A stretch of 64,000 nucleotides of DNA. Origin: Haliotis asinina (taxonomy: Eukaryota > Mollusca > Gastropoda > Lepetellida > Haliotidae). The position numbers and the translations under genes are program-made. The notes under the pieces were generated by a model. It did not search any database, had not been told where the DNA came from, and saw nothing but the letters and a program-made list of their open reading frames with translations. Location: the NCBI RefSeq assembly GCF_037392515.1, contig NC_090288.1:59877673-59941672 (forward strand), written 5' to 3'. The first letter of the stretch is position 1, and the number at the start of each line of letters is the position of its first letter. Shown here piece by piece: positions 42,901-46,327 of the stretch.

Positions 42901-44429
42901 GCAAAGGGAGGTAATAAAATTATCGGGCCCACCCGTAGATGCGTCCAGGGTGTAGTGGAGACTTTTCGGAACGAACACCCTGCAGATATCGAGGATGGGA
43001 TAATCTACAACCTGTTAAAGTCTCCCTGGTTCTAGTGCAATAGTTTTGCATTCTTTAACATATTTGTGGAGATATGGTCCTTGTGCATCATTTATTCTTT
43101 CATTCATTCACACGTGTATTTCTTTTCTTGTTCTTTTTCTATACTTTACTTTCATCCATTCACATAAAATTCTCAGTCTAAATAAACTTAACCCCAGTGC
43201 TATGTGTTACTATTCCACACTGGGTCTAACAAAACCTTGTAGGAGGTTGCATCAGGTAACCTTTGAGAGTGACCAATCAGAACACAGCTTACCATTAATA
43301 ACAAATCATGAAAGTGAACATTTTGAATTTTCACAGACAAATGCAAAGGTTTGTACCTGAATGATTCCGAATGCTATTTTCCCTATGGTCACTTCCGGGT
43401 GATGCACATGGAGCAAAAAGGCAGACACATGTCAATAAAACAGACATTGAGTTTAGTCTTCAATAGAAGCTGGTTATCACAAACAGCATAATTTTTCTAT
43501 GTTTCCACAGGCATAAATAAAAATATTTCAGGTTTCAAATTAAGCAGGTTTCAACAATGATATTAGTATTTCTACACCTAAACTTGGTTTGCAAATCTGC
43601 CAAACCTTAAAAAGTATGGAACCACTGATTTTTATTATTGCAGACCTTTTTAGATGCTTGGAATCACAAGAGACATCTTGATTCTCTAACTTTCACCATA
43701 GCAATGATTTTTGCACACATCACTTGCTGTGCTTTATACGAGTCACCTTCCTGGGAATAGATCATTCAGACATTCCCATTCAAGCCTGGTGTGAACCTAA
43801 GCATTTTGCCTGTGCTATGTGAGCAGCACAGAACAGCTGTTGAAACTACTTTTGACCCAAGCTAGCTGGGGTGAAATTAGTCACTAGTAAATTAGTGAAT
43901 CCTGTAAACTCCGATTGTGTGGGATTTGTCATCGTGTTGTTTTTTAAAGTGTTTTAGTTGAATTTGTATTTCTTGATGATTTGTTACTCTAAGTCAATAC
44001 CGAAAAGTATCGGAATCGGCAAAGTTGTGTTTTTGCGTTGCATCTCATCTTTAAGTAACGAAAACTTGTCAGGCGTCATTCGTCAAGCGTGAAGCATCTG
44101 GAAAACATCAGCATCATTAAATCACGGATGTGGACCGAATTCTCTATATTCTATCACTTCTACACCCGGAAACGACTTGTCAGCCAACAAGACACACATT
44201 CGCCAGCTGATGCGTGGATAGCTGTCAGCTGGTTATCAGGTGTCAGTCGCTATTGACAGAGGTAAAAAAAAATGAATGTCCATATGGAATGATGAAACAC
44301 AACATTAAGAAATTACTCACCCATCCGTATGTACACGTGAGCACTGGCGACATTAGAACCATACATGAAATCATCAACTATGGACTCTTTGCCTTGCTCC
44401 TTTGCTTTAGGTTGACCAAACGTCGCCAT
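18953..44429 (-). CDS. TMBIM4: TMBIM4 / Lifeguard 4 (Golgi anti-apoptotic protein), 7 coding exons
   Basis: This is a seven-pass membrane protein of the Bax-inhibitor-1 family, known as a Golgi ion channel that damps apoptosis and calcium release. Exons on the - strand, in order: 44429-44321, 40530-40422, 24884-24779, 22125-22092, 21168-21051, 20629-20584, 19153-18953. All have GT/AG sites and consistent phases, and sum to 240 residues (human 238). Landmarks: [87 protein letters not shown], then [17 protein letters not shown] and [20 protein letters not shown] at the C-terminus. The intron between coding exons 2 and 3 (24885-40421) contains a complete Polinton. The intron after exon 3 (22126-24778) holds a 46-bp satellite. 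The start at 44429 gives [10 protein letters not shown]. Assignment is very secure. Confidence 0.95.
20186..20330 (-). mobile_element. SINE fragment in a TMBIM4 intron
   Basis: It begins with GTGAGTGAGTATGGTTTTAC and continues through TACCCATGTGGGAAATACAT, the inverted core of the tRNA-derived SINE. The promoter end is diverged, so the limits are approximate. Confidence 0.6.
21303..21555 (-). mobile_element. SINE, long gastropod type, reverse copy
   Basis: It starts with GAGTGAGGGAGTGGGTTTAG and ends near CCAGATCTTCACAGGTCCC, the reverse complement of the family at 6522-6786. The flanks ATTATTTGA and ATCATTTGA look like a slightly diverged target duplication. It lies in a TMBIM4 intron. Confidence 0.75.
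21726..21858 (-). mobile_element. SINE fragment, reverse copy
   Basis: AGTAAGTGAGTGAGTTTAGT is followed by ATTCCAGCCAAATCACAGCA and TTGTACACGTGTGG, matching the 3' and core parts of the tRNA-derived SINE. The tRNA-like head is poorly preserved. Confidence 0.65.
22595..23740. repeat. 46-bp satellite, about 25 units, with higher-order structure
   Basis: Units of exactly 46 bp run head to tail, each opening with CTTAGCGCTAAGACTACCTA and containing GTTATGGTATAAGCATTACG. Variation is confined to a few positions (GCG/GCA/GTG in the opening palindrome, ACG/ATG/AAG, CATTACGG/CACTATGG). The variants recur in blocks: units 4-7 resemble units 12-15, and units 7-10 resemble units 17-20, implying segmental amplification of multi-unit blocks. 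It lies in the TMBIM4 intron after coding exon 3. Confidence 0.95.
25111..25228 (+). repeat. Polinton left terminal inverted repeat
   Basis: It reads AGTAGTATAGGGAATGACAG inward and continues to GTAGTAGGGG-type sequence (on the other strand) before TTGGCG. It is nearly identical to the reverse complement of 39186-39314. The 6-bp target duplication GTCCCA lies directly outside. Confidence 0.95.
25261..25878 (-). CDS. Polinton protein with hydrophobic centre, function unknown
   Basis: This 205-residue protein is the first gene inside the left end. Residues about 60-105 form one or two glycine- and alanine-rich hydrophobic stretches ([20 protein letters not shown] and [15 protein letters not shown]), flanked by charged helices likely to form coiled coils. 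The C-terminal half is Lys, Ser and Glu rich. I do not recognise a family. The layout suggests a small membrane-associated virion protein, but that is only inference. It is followed on the same strand by two related genes. Confidence 0.7.
   Translation of the reverse strand: MGLYPVVEEVAKTLETVDGFRLRQLCDVKRQLEQDRDTRKALCKKYNRAFNIVDGADTTLMATSMGLGAAGVGLLATIVAAPIVLGIEITAGVAGLAGLALKLLSRRLHRKALKHDEIRVLAEAKLNTVSERISTALSDSKISEEEFRSILSELTKYNGMKQDIRSKSRKSAISEDEKKKYIEQGIHKAQQAFITNTKEIIGGSR
25892..26569 (-). CDS. Polinton protein, LGDTxGFDxPG family, shorter paralogue
   Basis: A 225-residue protein. Its N-terminus ([20 protein letters not shown], then [10 protein letters not shown]) matches that of the next gene upstream ([21 protein letters not shown]). 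The C-terminal half is also related, with a shared GWIGD/TLLVAY-type segment, and ends [11 protein letters not shown] against [11 protein letters not shown]. The two genes are adjacent, on the same strand and nearly touching, as expected for a tandem duplication inside the element. The product looks beta-rich without membrane segments. A role as surface or fibre protein is possible but unproven. Its DNA is more AT-rich than that of its paralogue. Confidence 0.75.
   Translation of the reverse strand: MTSHRPNTTLNDLGDTEGFDQPGEEDTLYILHFKDNVYRWVSLSDFKEPKWKINLTLASPYITMDKNQWISKISNNGSWIGDFIIPERGFMMSINSVNSLKSVGKNKLTFSNRLSNINILDIFSPSTLIIEVFFYLSTENNSRVQQIVPGVSIHWYDEHKGQHCRIVIQRDTPGHINRLISLSGVFITTGKSINLSPITLNSGIDLIEFKFTYGLLTETQLKYLS
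26580..27494 (-). CDS. Polinton protein, LGDTxGFDxPG family, longer paralogue
   Basis: A 304-residue protein with the same N-terminal module as the adjacent 225-residue gene, plus an extra middle part (about residues 60-125) containing [20 protein letters not shown]. Such repeated beta-strand units recall capsid-decorating or receptor-binding proteins, which often duplicate and diverge. I know no named family for the LGDTxGFDxPG motif. Its end overlaps the start of the candidate penton gene by 4 bases, so the - strand genes appear to form one expression block. Confidence 0.75.
   Translation of the reverse strand: MTSAQGPGVKKCVNIGISDLGDTRGFDAPGVDGKSYALQLKNNIYKRVEVTSGGALSDIVDTARAKVNTKYALVNTGNNNWIIYPSFGGKLFDLDDVESTTVVQNKPYMLVFTEDDKWVLLPDNDDWFLNIRLVSPYVFTDNKDNHLNKVVNNGTLLVAYVPTQRRSIVVSPVDTIAAHMLSSKPAIQNVKLQLVSEFEGVVTILESLPANSTLIIKVYLGEPSGNDVEIVKGIKLGWVKRHQYQVCNVYVRVGADSNTSLQGVNVIVENNISLTNIFLPANIHFMGMKFTPELLSKNQLEIIS
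27491..28144 (-). CDS. Polinton candidate penton (minor capsid, single jelly roll) protein
   Basis: A 217-residue protein beginning [14 protein letters not shown], with [19 protein letters not shown] shortly after. This opening (short YITLPS-type strand, then a W/L-E-V-x-L-x-x-I block) is what I recall from penton-like minor capsid proteins of Polintons and related adintoviruses. The rest is beta-rich with no membrane segment. In the virion such a protein would sit at the five-fold vertices. Assignment rests on the N-terminal pattern and size only; structure prediction would settle it. Confidence 0.5.
   Translation of the reverse strand: MYITLPGIKSGEAVQLTHAIDNTSGQLEVALCDITYLPQWTNINVSNNKLFVSGTRSQITDGYYSVCSLNDEVFKPLGAELKMNDSNGTVVLINNGRNPLRLGRPLARILGMSPDEIKPTTTVTGTKLPDLVPYRELYIHLGQVSTTYNIQGGHPSTILRAVPVKTEKYNDGRTESFSPRQYKRLTQGNIPELTISVLDINHNPVNIGYLSLTLHVK
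28145..28181. promoter_or_regulatory. Divergent promoter region, AT-rich
   Basis: The 37 bases between the - strand penton-like gene and the + strand gene contain GTATATATGC and ATTATATAATAG, TATA-like motifs usable in either direction. Similar TATA-rich gaps separate other divergent Polinton genes. Confidence 0.4.
28182..29512 (+). pseudogene. Polinton gene of unknown function, apparently broken (about one break)
   Basis: Two overlapping open frames on the + strand cover what looks like one original gene of about 440 codons. The first part opens with [15 protein letters not shown]; the main part includes [19 protein letters not shown], and the C-terminus carries a short hydrophobic tail ([15 protein letters not shown]). 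I do not recognise the family; a virion protein anchored by its tail is possible. A stretch near 28650-28880 is much more AT-rich than its surroundings. The end overlaps the convergent gene at 29490 by 23 bases. Confidence 0.6.
29490..30737 (-). CDS. Polinton coiled-coil and membrane-active protein, function unknown
   Basis: A 415-residue protein. Residues about 20-60 hold tandem copies of an 18-residue unit (QETSFSTxLQxAVEDINK). The middle, about 150-300, is highly charged and should form coiled coils. A glycine-rich linker (about 335-345) precedes an amphipathic helix ([19 protein letters not shown]) and two hydrophobic segments up to the basic C-terminus. The amphipathic plus hydrophobic tail resembles membrane-disrupting minor virion proteins in general design. 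No family is recognised. It is divergently paired with the major capsid gene. Confidence 0.7.
   Translation of the reverse strand: MAEDIPMEEMRGAIAQAYDEQGTSFSTSLQQAVEDINKQETSFSTGLQPAVEDINKQETSSRTKLVKDTVDSYYNAIEERDNIKPRWRDYTKFFVDSKGKLRLNDYPGIDLMKKNTRKPLALSTLATKYDIGFIQEELGFIEYSGARRKIPPKKIPPKVSQDLEGIRDATSVQNMTYNIEKVLADYENKPFPGLETTFRELKGLDLLMQTIRGHLWKSTAKVSEIDDKIAYEKKKLGETEDESIKTTIEERIRNLEDERQVWLETASGYKEKLRSQTNRVRETINQVLYRDTTLADRIRILFREQGITIASILTAFSFIISTLVVSLTGGTVVPAGGGTPSGGGGVKDWIKKLGEGLAKLAGKAAEALPGILGSIVSWLLSALAKTVTWLSQNLWAAIVAMAGLVYVAAKKSLTK
30738..30775. promoter_or_regulatory. Divergent promoter region before the major capsid gene
   Basis: The 38-base gap between the coiled-coil gene and the capsid gene contains AAAAATATATTTCATATATA, a TATA-rich stretch that could serve both strands. 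Confidence 0.4.
30776..32032 (+). CDS. Polinton major capsid protein (double jelly roll)
   Basis: A 418-residue beta-rich protein of the size and position expected for the Polinton major capsid protein. It opens [20 protein letters not shown]. Features I associate with the family include [16 protein letters not shown] near the start, the [20 protein letters not shown] block around residues 160-180, and the C-terminal [20 protein letters not shown]. The family forms pseudo-hexameric trimers in icosahedral shells. The ATPase gene begins inside its last codons, so the two are co-expressed. The frame is open throughout. Confidence 0.85.
   Translation: MYGRKLDPFRRLREPLGARAVRQSVTITNNPSKIDQNQTLLVRFPNLGENDLIVPGTVRLAFNITLTSDNDKRELVRNVGRAIIKKTTVKISGNEVLIIDDSDVFHCYRDLWKSEGEQVNDVYQGISKSTRARIGYVFTQDQQDKLSDGEKAIARAYGNRFCVPLDFELLTGHAPFYQAALGDRLEYELTFNDYSKVVRTPNGDEASYAIDNISLEFDMVTSPELARQVRSQYSGKMAILYDCVLTHRSVVRDKSDTVWNINLNVPARSMKGILVIPVEYYDPFQRDSEKFFNPEIEKVEVTIEGVPNQLFSHGMRPHQQWDEIKKLPVGDYITKDLDLGSVQIGEYLTTKYALWLDMRSTDDDKLHGSGRRIDNGSEGITIQITKKAQPAGKLKLYLYVIMDAQLNIDNGRFVQAIY
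32004..32636 (+). CDS. Polinton genome-packaging ATPase (FtsK/HerA type)
   Basis: A 210-residue P-loop ATPase. Walker A is CRQTGCGKT (residues 26-34) and Walker B is TLFILDDCS (101-109), followed by [20 protein letters not shown], the sensor region typical of viral DNA-packaging ATPases of the A32/FtsK group. It would drive DNA into preformed capsids. It overlaps the capsid gene by 29 bases. Family assignment is strong. Confidence 0.9.
   Translation: MGDSCKPSTDGGYPQLPTDPHCAIVCRQTGCGKTVFVLDMLEGYYKDVFDNIVIMCPTLSMNKTYARPWVMTDLDVHKIDPGTRLQDWLKALHEKFKGEPTLFILDDCSANREITKKRDMLSYLAFSGRHANHSVWVLTQKFNSVLKDLREQTRWVALFHCKDRDSFEECLRENDVMSKLERERVKKQLAETKHAKLVLKTDQPVAYIVC
32636..32690. repeat. 10-bp tandem repeat (AGCAAAGCTA) after the ATPase gene
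   Basis: Four to five consecutive copies of AGCAAAGCTA follow the ATPase stop codon and are flanked by AAGCTTAGC and AAGCATATAG. Because AGCT is self-complementary the array can fold. It may be a neutral microsatellite, or a processing or control site between genes. Confidence 0.8.
32801..33280 (+). CDS. Conserved Polinton protein, function unknown
   Basis: The start chosen is the ATG at 32801 ([14 protein letters not shown]), just after TTATATTATAAG. The frame is open further upstream to 32693 and would add a hydrophobic N-terminus of about 36 residues. The 159-residue product contains [20 protein letters not shown] and [20 protein letters not shown], then a hydrophobic C-terminal part ([17 protein letters not shown]). 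I recall similar small proteins next to the ATPase in other animal Polintons, without known function. Its end overlaps the next gene by 8 bases. Confidence 0.7.
   Translation: MECEELLEQLVPGGTPTPPAGPTDDKREKLVALAVGGKAKHYFGDYTPDKIHKMSAEEIDKLYARYESRLGAEMTKTIGSAMTQIYTGIVSYFLPFPPERRLYLWEDLDKDPFIEHAVSSISCELYHKYGMLLAPVTAAIITAKHCQFERKNNNNSIDG
33273..33590 (+). CDS. Polinton Pro/Val-rich single-pass membrane protein
   Basis: A 105-residue protein. Residues 1-48 are proline, valine and glutamate rich ([20 protein letters not shown]). A basic patch ([13 protein letters not shown]) precedes one hydrophobic helix ([20 protein letters not shown]), and the tail is again proline rich. It would be a single-pass membrane or membrane-inserting protein; a virion role is inferred from position. 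It overlaps the previous gene. Confidence 0.65.
   Translation: MAEVTVETPPEVREVTPVETVETRVPPSVEVPPTVTRQKNPKRVAAGKKRWCNQHKVTNPTRLLLAVGVTAALAISWLYVGVPSHSEPPPNSEPPTPTVDPHIML
33699..34118 (+). CDS. Polinton small membrane protein with coiled coil
   Basis: A 139-residue protein. The N-terminus ([20 protein letters not shown]) is hydrophobic; residues 30-70 form a charged coiled coil ([20 protein letters not shown]). The C-terminus has a second hydrophobic helix ([18 protein letters not shown]). Proteins of this design recur in Polintons near the packaging genes. The upstream 108-bp gap is TATA-rich. Confidence 0.7.
   Translation: MATIAMMAGGALVNALAFSGSNFLFSKLRDDHAIQEERKRHDLATEKLQRAQAEYAKKRLQRIDFINEQLTRENHAVQTFNDVDEAMKEYYLLTGKQLEPLNKPTLAQYYTPTKGQMNRELGFIVLGIAATALVAKQLN
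34138..34401 (+). CDS. Polinton cysteine-rich (zinc-binding) protein
   Basis: An 87-residue basic protein with ten Cys and three His in its first 60 residues (for example [38 protein letters not shown]). The CxxC and CxH spacing implies two zinc sites. The C-terminus is Lys/Arg rich. It may bind nucleic acid or regulate transcription. A TATA-like CCTATATAAG sits just upstream of the start. Confidence 0.65.
   Translation: MRPAPYRCEYILMGKTEACGRKCRNQGFCCFHMGSPNYTCSVCGIGVKGHYCLCKAHGANVVRHQLIYENKKGYIKERRRLLKIDSN
34511..34825 (+). CDS. Polinton protein of three SAP-like repeats
   Basis: Starting at the ATG at 34511 ([20 protein letters not shown]), the product has three consecutive units of about 36-38 residues. 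Each follows TVxxLKxxAKxxGxxGYSxM/LRKxxLxxLL. The pattern (helix, turn GYS, helix) resembles SAP or Rho N-terminal domains, which bind DNA or RNA. It lies immediately upstream of the polymerase, so a role in replication or DNA binding is a fair guess. Another frame over the same bases is also open (34471-34833) but lacks this repeat logic. Confidence 0.7.
   Translation: MTTVRELKRVAKQRGVIGYSRMRKSALLRLLGLEAPPTVTQLKAQAKQLGYTGYSNLGRAGLTALLSHAPIAKPPTVKQLKAEAHDLGLGGYSRMRKPQLVELL
34898..38212 (+). CDS. Polinton protein-primed DNA polymerase B
   Basis: A family-B polymerase of the protein-primed type, over 1,100 residues, which replicates the linear element. The first ATG of the frame is at 34898; it is open a little further upstream (34853, used for numbering here). 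In order: C2H2-like zinc motif (267-287); Exo I YADFEAL (323-329); an inserted Cys/His module resembling endonuclease VII (420-450, CHVCDSP...[13 protein letters not shown]); Exo [10 protein letters not shown] (467-474); Exo III near [11 protein letters not shown] (609-619). Polymerase motif A is LDANNLYG (708-715), motif [11 protein letters not shown] (863-872) and motif C YTDTD (963-967). All expected motifs are visible. The end overlaps the integrase gene by 20 bases. Confidence 0.95.
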   Translation: MHVDRNIDITDIKPLIADKVNQELNNLGSIKFQITVKMSLDKQVGSTTEYVQPYFRGKQEVVTHTETIDTSIDTSFQQIREYLERYTHLGSGWAVDKIDNVYLDIANYVPFRGGSYLALPPYYRNKHAIVNVKNRGNDCLRLAIRSALFPADTNPNRPSNYPQYDGLNWDGIDEPTPISQITKVEKQNNLAINVFGHESNKTIVHRVSPVKDRQVINIFMIQRGDKYHYTWIKHLSRLLHDQSKHDGEKHFCVRCLHGFSRADLLESHREDCQGVGQTAIRVDMPKEDNKILKFSNHKNQMSVPYIIYADFEALVVGGDSPSGAAGEAPFTHKTQEHKACGFGYIVVRCDGETKAPVVYRGPDAAERFLKCLQEEEKIIRNALYRIAPMRMTRADRLAHASSTNCHVCDSPLNGDSVRDHCHITGKYRGAAHNACNLKLKINPKTINIPVVFHNLRGYDSHLIMQAIAKIDGNITCIPNNMERYICFSLNGLRFIDSFQFLLSSLDSLVKANNTFPITDRYTDAETRPLLMRKGVYPYEYMDSWAKFTETRLPPIDCFYSKLNEASVSRDDYSHATNVWNKLGCKNLGDYHDLYLRTDVLLLADVFETFRRTCFKQYKLDPAWYYTSPGLSWDALLKKTGVNLELLTDYDMHLFIEKGLRGGISMASKRYAKANNQYVKGYDPNKPTNHILYLDANNLYGWAMSQYLPTGGFEWVPHVDVMGVAPDSNKGYILEVDLEYTKELHTSHNSYPLAPERMRVNPDWMSEYQHNLLGGRVTDVEKLVPNLMNKTKYIVHYRNLQLYLSLGMRLTKIHRVLMFDQSPWMEPYIRMNTDLRKKATSDFEKNLYKLMNNSVFGKTMENLRKRVTVKLVRSSEEDKLRRLIVSPAFNRSKIFTDNLVALHMKKSHIKFNQPVYVGMSILDLSKHLMYDFYYNELKKQYGDRCEVLYTDTDFLLLEIRTEDMYEDMKKHLDLYDTSDYPKTHAIHSTVNKNVLGKMKDECAGTPIAEYIGLRPKMYSILKADNSEIRKAKGVKKYVVKQHIKHARFKEALFKTRTFRHKMNTLRSDGHKIYGLTINKTSLSPMDTKRWIAIDINTYAYGHEKI
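38193..39161 (+). CDS. Polinton retroviral-type integrase (rve)
   Basis: A 322-residue integrase that inserts the element, producing the 6-bp duplication seen at the ends. The core has D74 (HQADLLFL), D133 (QVDPGREF) and E168 (AIVERFNR), the DDE triad. The N-terminus is helical without a clear HHCC zinc motif. The C-terminus (about 265-315, [14 protein letters not shown]... [12 protein letters not shown]) looks like the SH3 or chromo-like DNA-binding fold. It is the last gene, ending 25 bases before the right inverted repeat. Confidence 0.93.
   Translation: MDMKKFEAIYYSPRGYWKGASAVDKLAKIARVPPEEAKAWLEKQALWQIYLPAPRYVPRRRFGINIPNSVHQADLLFLPHDKRYKYALTVVDVASRYKEAEPLTTKDSAQVARGFERIYKRSPLTWPTERQVDPGREFMGAVSQLLAKHDTKVRRGTAGAHCSQAIVERFNRTLAERLFGHQYAREMTTPGKRSTEWVTRLPKVVSAINHEVTRLTGKKPADAIKLKSIVTESAAPLRGKEKQIPDRALVRYLYQPGEHEGDNRKRATDPIWSVKTYNIDKVDMKADEPNLYYLRDGPGRGFVREELLIVPYGTVLPPTNTR
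39186..39314 (-). repeat. Polinton right terminal inverted repeat, with internal palindrome
   Basis: This is the reverse-complement partner of 25111-25228 and is followed by the target duplication GTCCCA (39315-39320). It contains a 27-base palindrome around CCTTATTTAGTAAATAAGG (39242-39260), which could form a hairpin about 50 bases from the terminus. Confidence 0.95.
39410..39523. repeat. 114-bp palindromic element (foldback MITE)
   Basis: CAGGGCCTAGATTGTCGAAG at the left faces CTTCGAAAATCTAGGCCCTG at the right, and the arms continue inward through (C/G)CTCTCTTAGC and GCTAAGGGAG. The whole unit can fold on itself. It lies only 96 bases outside the Polinton. Its internal TTAGCGCTAAG also occurs in the 46-bp satellite at 22595-23740. 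Confidence 0.8.
39612..39905. repeat. 35-bp minisatellite, about 8 units
   Basis: Units of 35 bp (two of 33) contain GTTATTTGTAAAAGATGCAC then AGCCTTTAGATGACA, repeated head to tail with few changes. It lies in the TMBIM4 intron beyond the right end of the Polinton. Confidence 0.92.
40640..41075 (-). repeat. Dispersed repeat of unknown family, copy 2
   Basis: This is the reverse-oriented partner of 8000-8415. Matching blocks include ATATGTTCCTACATACTAGT (40861), CAAACAATTTTAGAACACTT (40723) and CAACCAATTCCAAACACTAA (41058). It lies in TMBIM4 intron 1, not far upstream of coding exon 2. Confidence 0.6.
42470..43020. mobile_element. MITE with inverted ends of about 110 bp, copy 2
   Basis: The arms start CTTTAGCAGGGATAATCTCA and, from the other end, CTTTAACAGGTTGTAGATTA. 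They share TCCAGGGTATA/ACACCCT, AAAGTCTCCACTA and GGGCCCGATAATTTTATTAC. The centre carries CTGTGAGAATGCGGAGCCAG. It is the better preserved copy of the family at 17700-18335. It lies in TMBIM4 intron 1. No coding capacity. Confidence 0.85.
43178..43252 (+). repeat. Short dispersed repeat, copy 1
   Basis: TAAACTTAACCCCAGTG and AAACCTTGTAGGAGGTTGC recur in the same order at 45583-45660. This suggests two fragments of one element, class unknown. Confidence 0.55.
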
Positions 44430-45028
44430 CTTGTCGTTCACTCGTGTTTCGTTCCAGAAAACGCGATATGAGTCGAAAATAAATCTACCAAAATGAAAGA
44501 AATGATAGTCTTTTAGAGCTAAATATGGTTAAACGTACGTCGATTTGAAATCCCGAGGCTGAATCGTTCTATAACAGGTTCGTCATGAATGTTACGATGA
44601 GTTTTGACGCACACTTACCTGTTTGCTGCTCACGGACGGGGATTTTCCAAACGGAAACAGTTTCTAAAATTAGTAACAATGAAGTCACGTCATGTTGTCC
44701 AATCAAATAAGGAGTTAGATATAGGAACATTGAACTGGTTCCCGTCTAAGTACGCGCTCGTCAACACTCTCCTACCCAAAGTTCCCGGTGGCCCTGCATT
44801 CATCGCTGTGCGCCTGAGTGTGCTTGTAGCTTAGTTACTACTTGTAAGCTGGGCCCCGTCCGGGAGCCAGCTTGTATTTGATTCTTTCCTCGACCTGCCG
44901 GAATGACACGAGTAGTTACGAAAGGTCTCAACTTACGTTGCGTGGCTGGTATTCTGGCCTTAATTCATTCTGCACCTTCAAACTAAAAATTAAAACTTCA
45001 ACTGAAATAGTCAGAAAGGTATATCTAA

Positions 45029-45547
45029 GGAAGCGCTGAAAGGACCTGATGAAATATAATTTATCTTGAGTGCATGAGTTAGTATATTGAGCGCACAAAT
45101 TAATATACTAAGCGCACAAGTTAACATCTTGAGTGAGTGAGTTAATATTTAACGTCACATTGGCAATACTTCAGCCATATCGTGAGTTAATATCTTGAGT
45201 GCTCAATAACATTACTATATCATGACAGAGACCATATACCGGTATATGGTCTCTGATCATGATTTTTGACAAGATGTGTTAATCTTTGTATGGGAACCCA
45301 AGACTGAAATAAACTTGAATAAACTCGCATCTCCGCTCCTACATTGCTTCGACCAGGGATACTCTATAACTCTCTATATAGGCTCCCTGCTTCGACATGT
45401 TCTGCTTAATCTATTCAGTGTATCTCAAGATACTAGGTTGAGCGCTCAAGATATTAACTCATGTGCTCAACATATACTAACTTGAGAGCGCTCAAGATAT
45501 TAACTTGTGCGCTCAATTTTATTTCATCAGGTCCCTTCAGCGCTTCC
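45029..45547. mobile_element. Foldback element with nested central palindrome
   Basis: The ends are inverted: GGAAGCGCTGAAAGGACCTG at 45029 and its near-complement CAGGTCCCTTCAGCGCTTCC ending at 45547. The arms continue with repeated TTAATATCTTGAG and GCGCTCAA phrases in opposing orientation. Near the centre, about 45228-45253, is a perfect 26-base palindrome around CATATACCGGTATATG. Non-coding, non-autonomous; no target duplication was resolved. Confidence 0.75.
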
Positions 45548-45582
45548 GTTGAAAGGAAATGAGCTAAAAGTGTCAACGTCCC

Positions 45583-45660
45583 AGTCTAAGTAAACTTAGT
45601 CCCAGTGTTATTCGTTCCACTCCTTATACAGGGTCTAGCGAAACCTTGTAGGAGGTCGCG
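45583..45660 (+). repeat. Short dispersed repeat, copy 2
   Basis: This is the partner of 43178-43252, with TAAACTTAGTCCCAGTG and GAAACCTTGTAGGAGGTCGC. It begins shortly after the foldback element. Confidence 0.55.
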
Positions 45661-46102
45661 TCGTTGCACTTAACGCGCGGGTGCCTGTAAGGTGTAACCA
45701 GGGAGGTTGTAGAGTATCCCTGGTGTAACTTACGTTAGTCGAGGTACCGTGCTGCAGGTTAACCTCGACTTCCCGACTCACTCTCGAAATACTCAGAAAC
45801 AAGACCAGGTTTTCAACCCTTTCGTGCCAATCGTCAGACAGGTTGATAGCAGCAAAATTGTTTTATGTTTTGGGGTTTGACACGCAAGGTGTCGTGTCTC
45901 CTATCCCCGGAGAGGCGTTCTGTCATGCAGCCATTGGGCCGAGGCAGTGCCATGTTACTGAAAGGTGATGTTGATATGTTCTTGATTTTTTAAGCATTTT
46001 AAGTTATCTGGCGAGTACTAGCAGACGATGGTCGAAAGCCCCTCGACATTGGCGTGCGGGTCTGCCGTTTAATGTTTAGTATACGTTTTGTGTGTTCTTG
46101 AA

Positions 46103-46327
46103 TTTGGTGGGGTAGCCTAGTGGTTAAAGATTTCGCTCGTCTTGTCTAAAACCCGGGTTCAAATCACCACGCGGTAGTCCAGTATATCATTTGACGACTT
46201 TGCACTATACCATGGAGAACTACCCACATGGGTGTAACATGTGAAGCCCATTTCTGGTGACCCCCATGGTACTATTGCTGGAATATAGCTAAAAGTTCAG
46301 TAATACTTAACTCTCTCACTTACTCAC
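46103..46327 (+). mobile_element. tRNA-derived SINE, 7-bp target duplication
   Basis: It is flanked by TCTTGAA (46096-46102 and 46328-46334). The head GGGGTAGCCTAGTGGTTAAA and CCCGGGTTCAAATCACC form A and B boxes of a tRNA-type promoter, and the tail is TTAACTCTCTCACTTACTCA. The long form (225 bp) may be close to full length. Confidence 0.88.
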
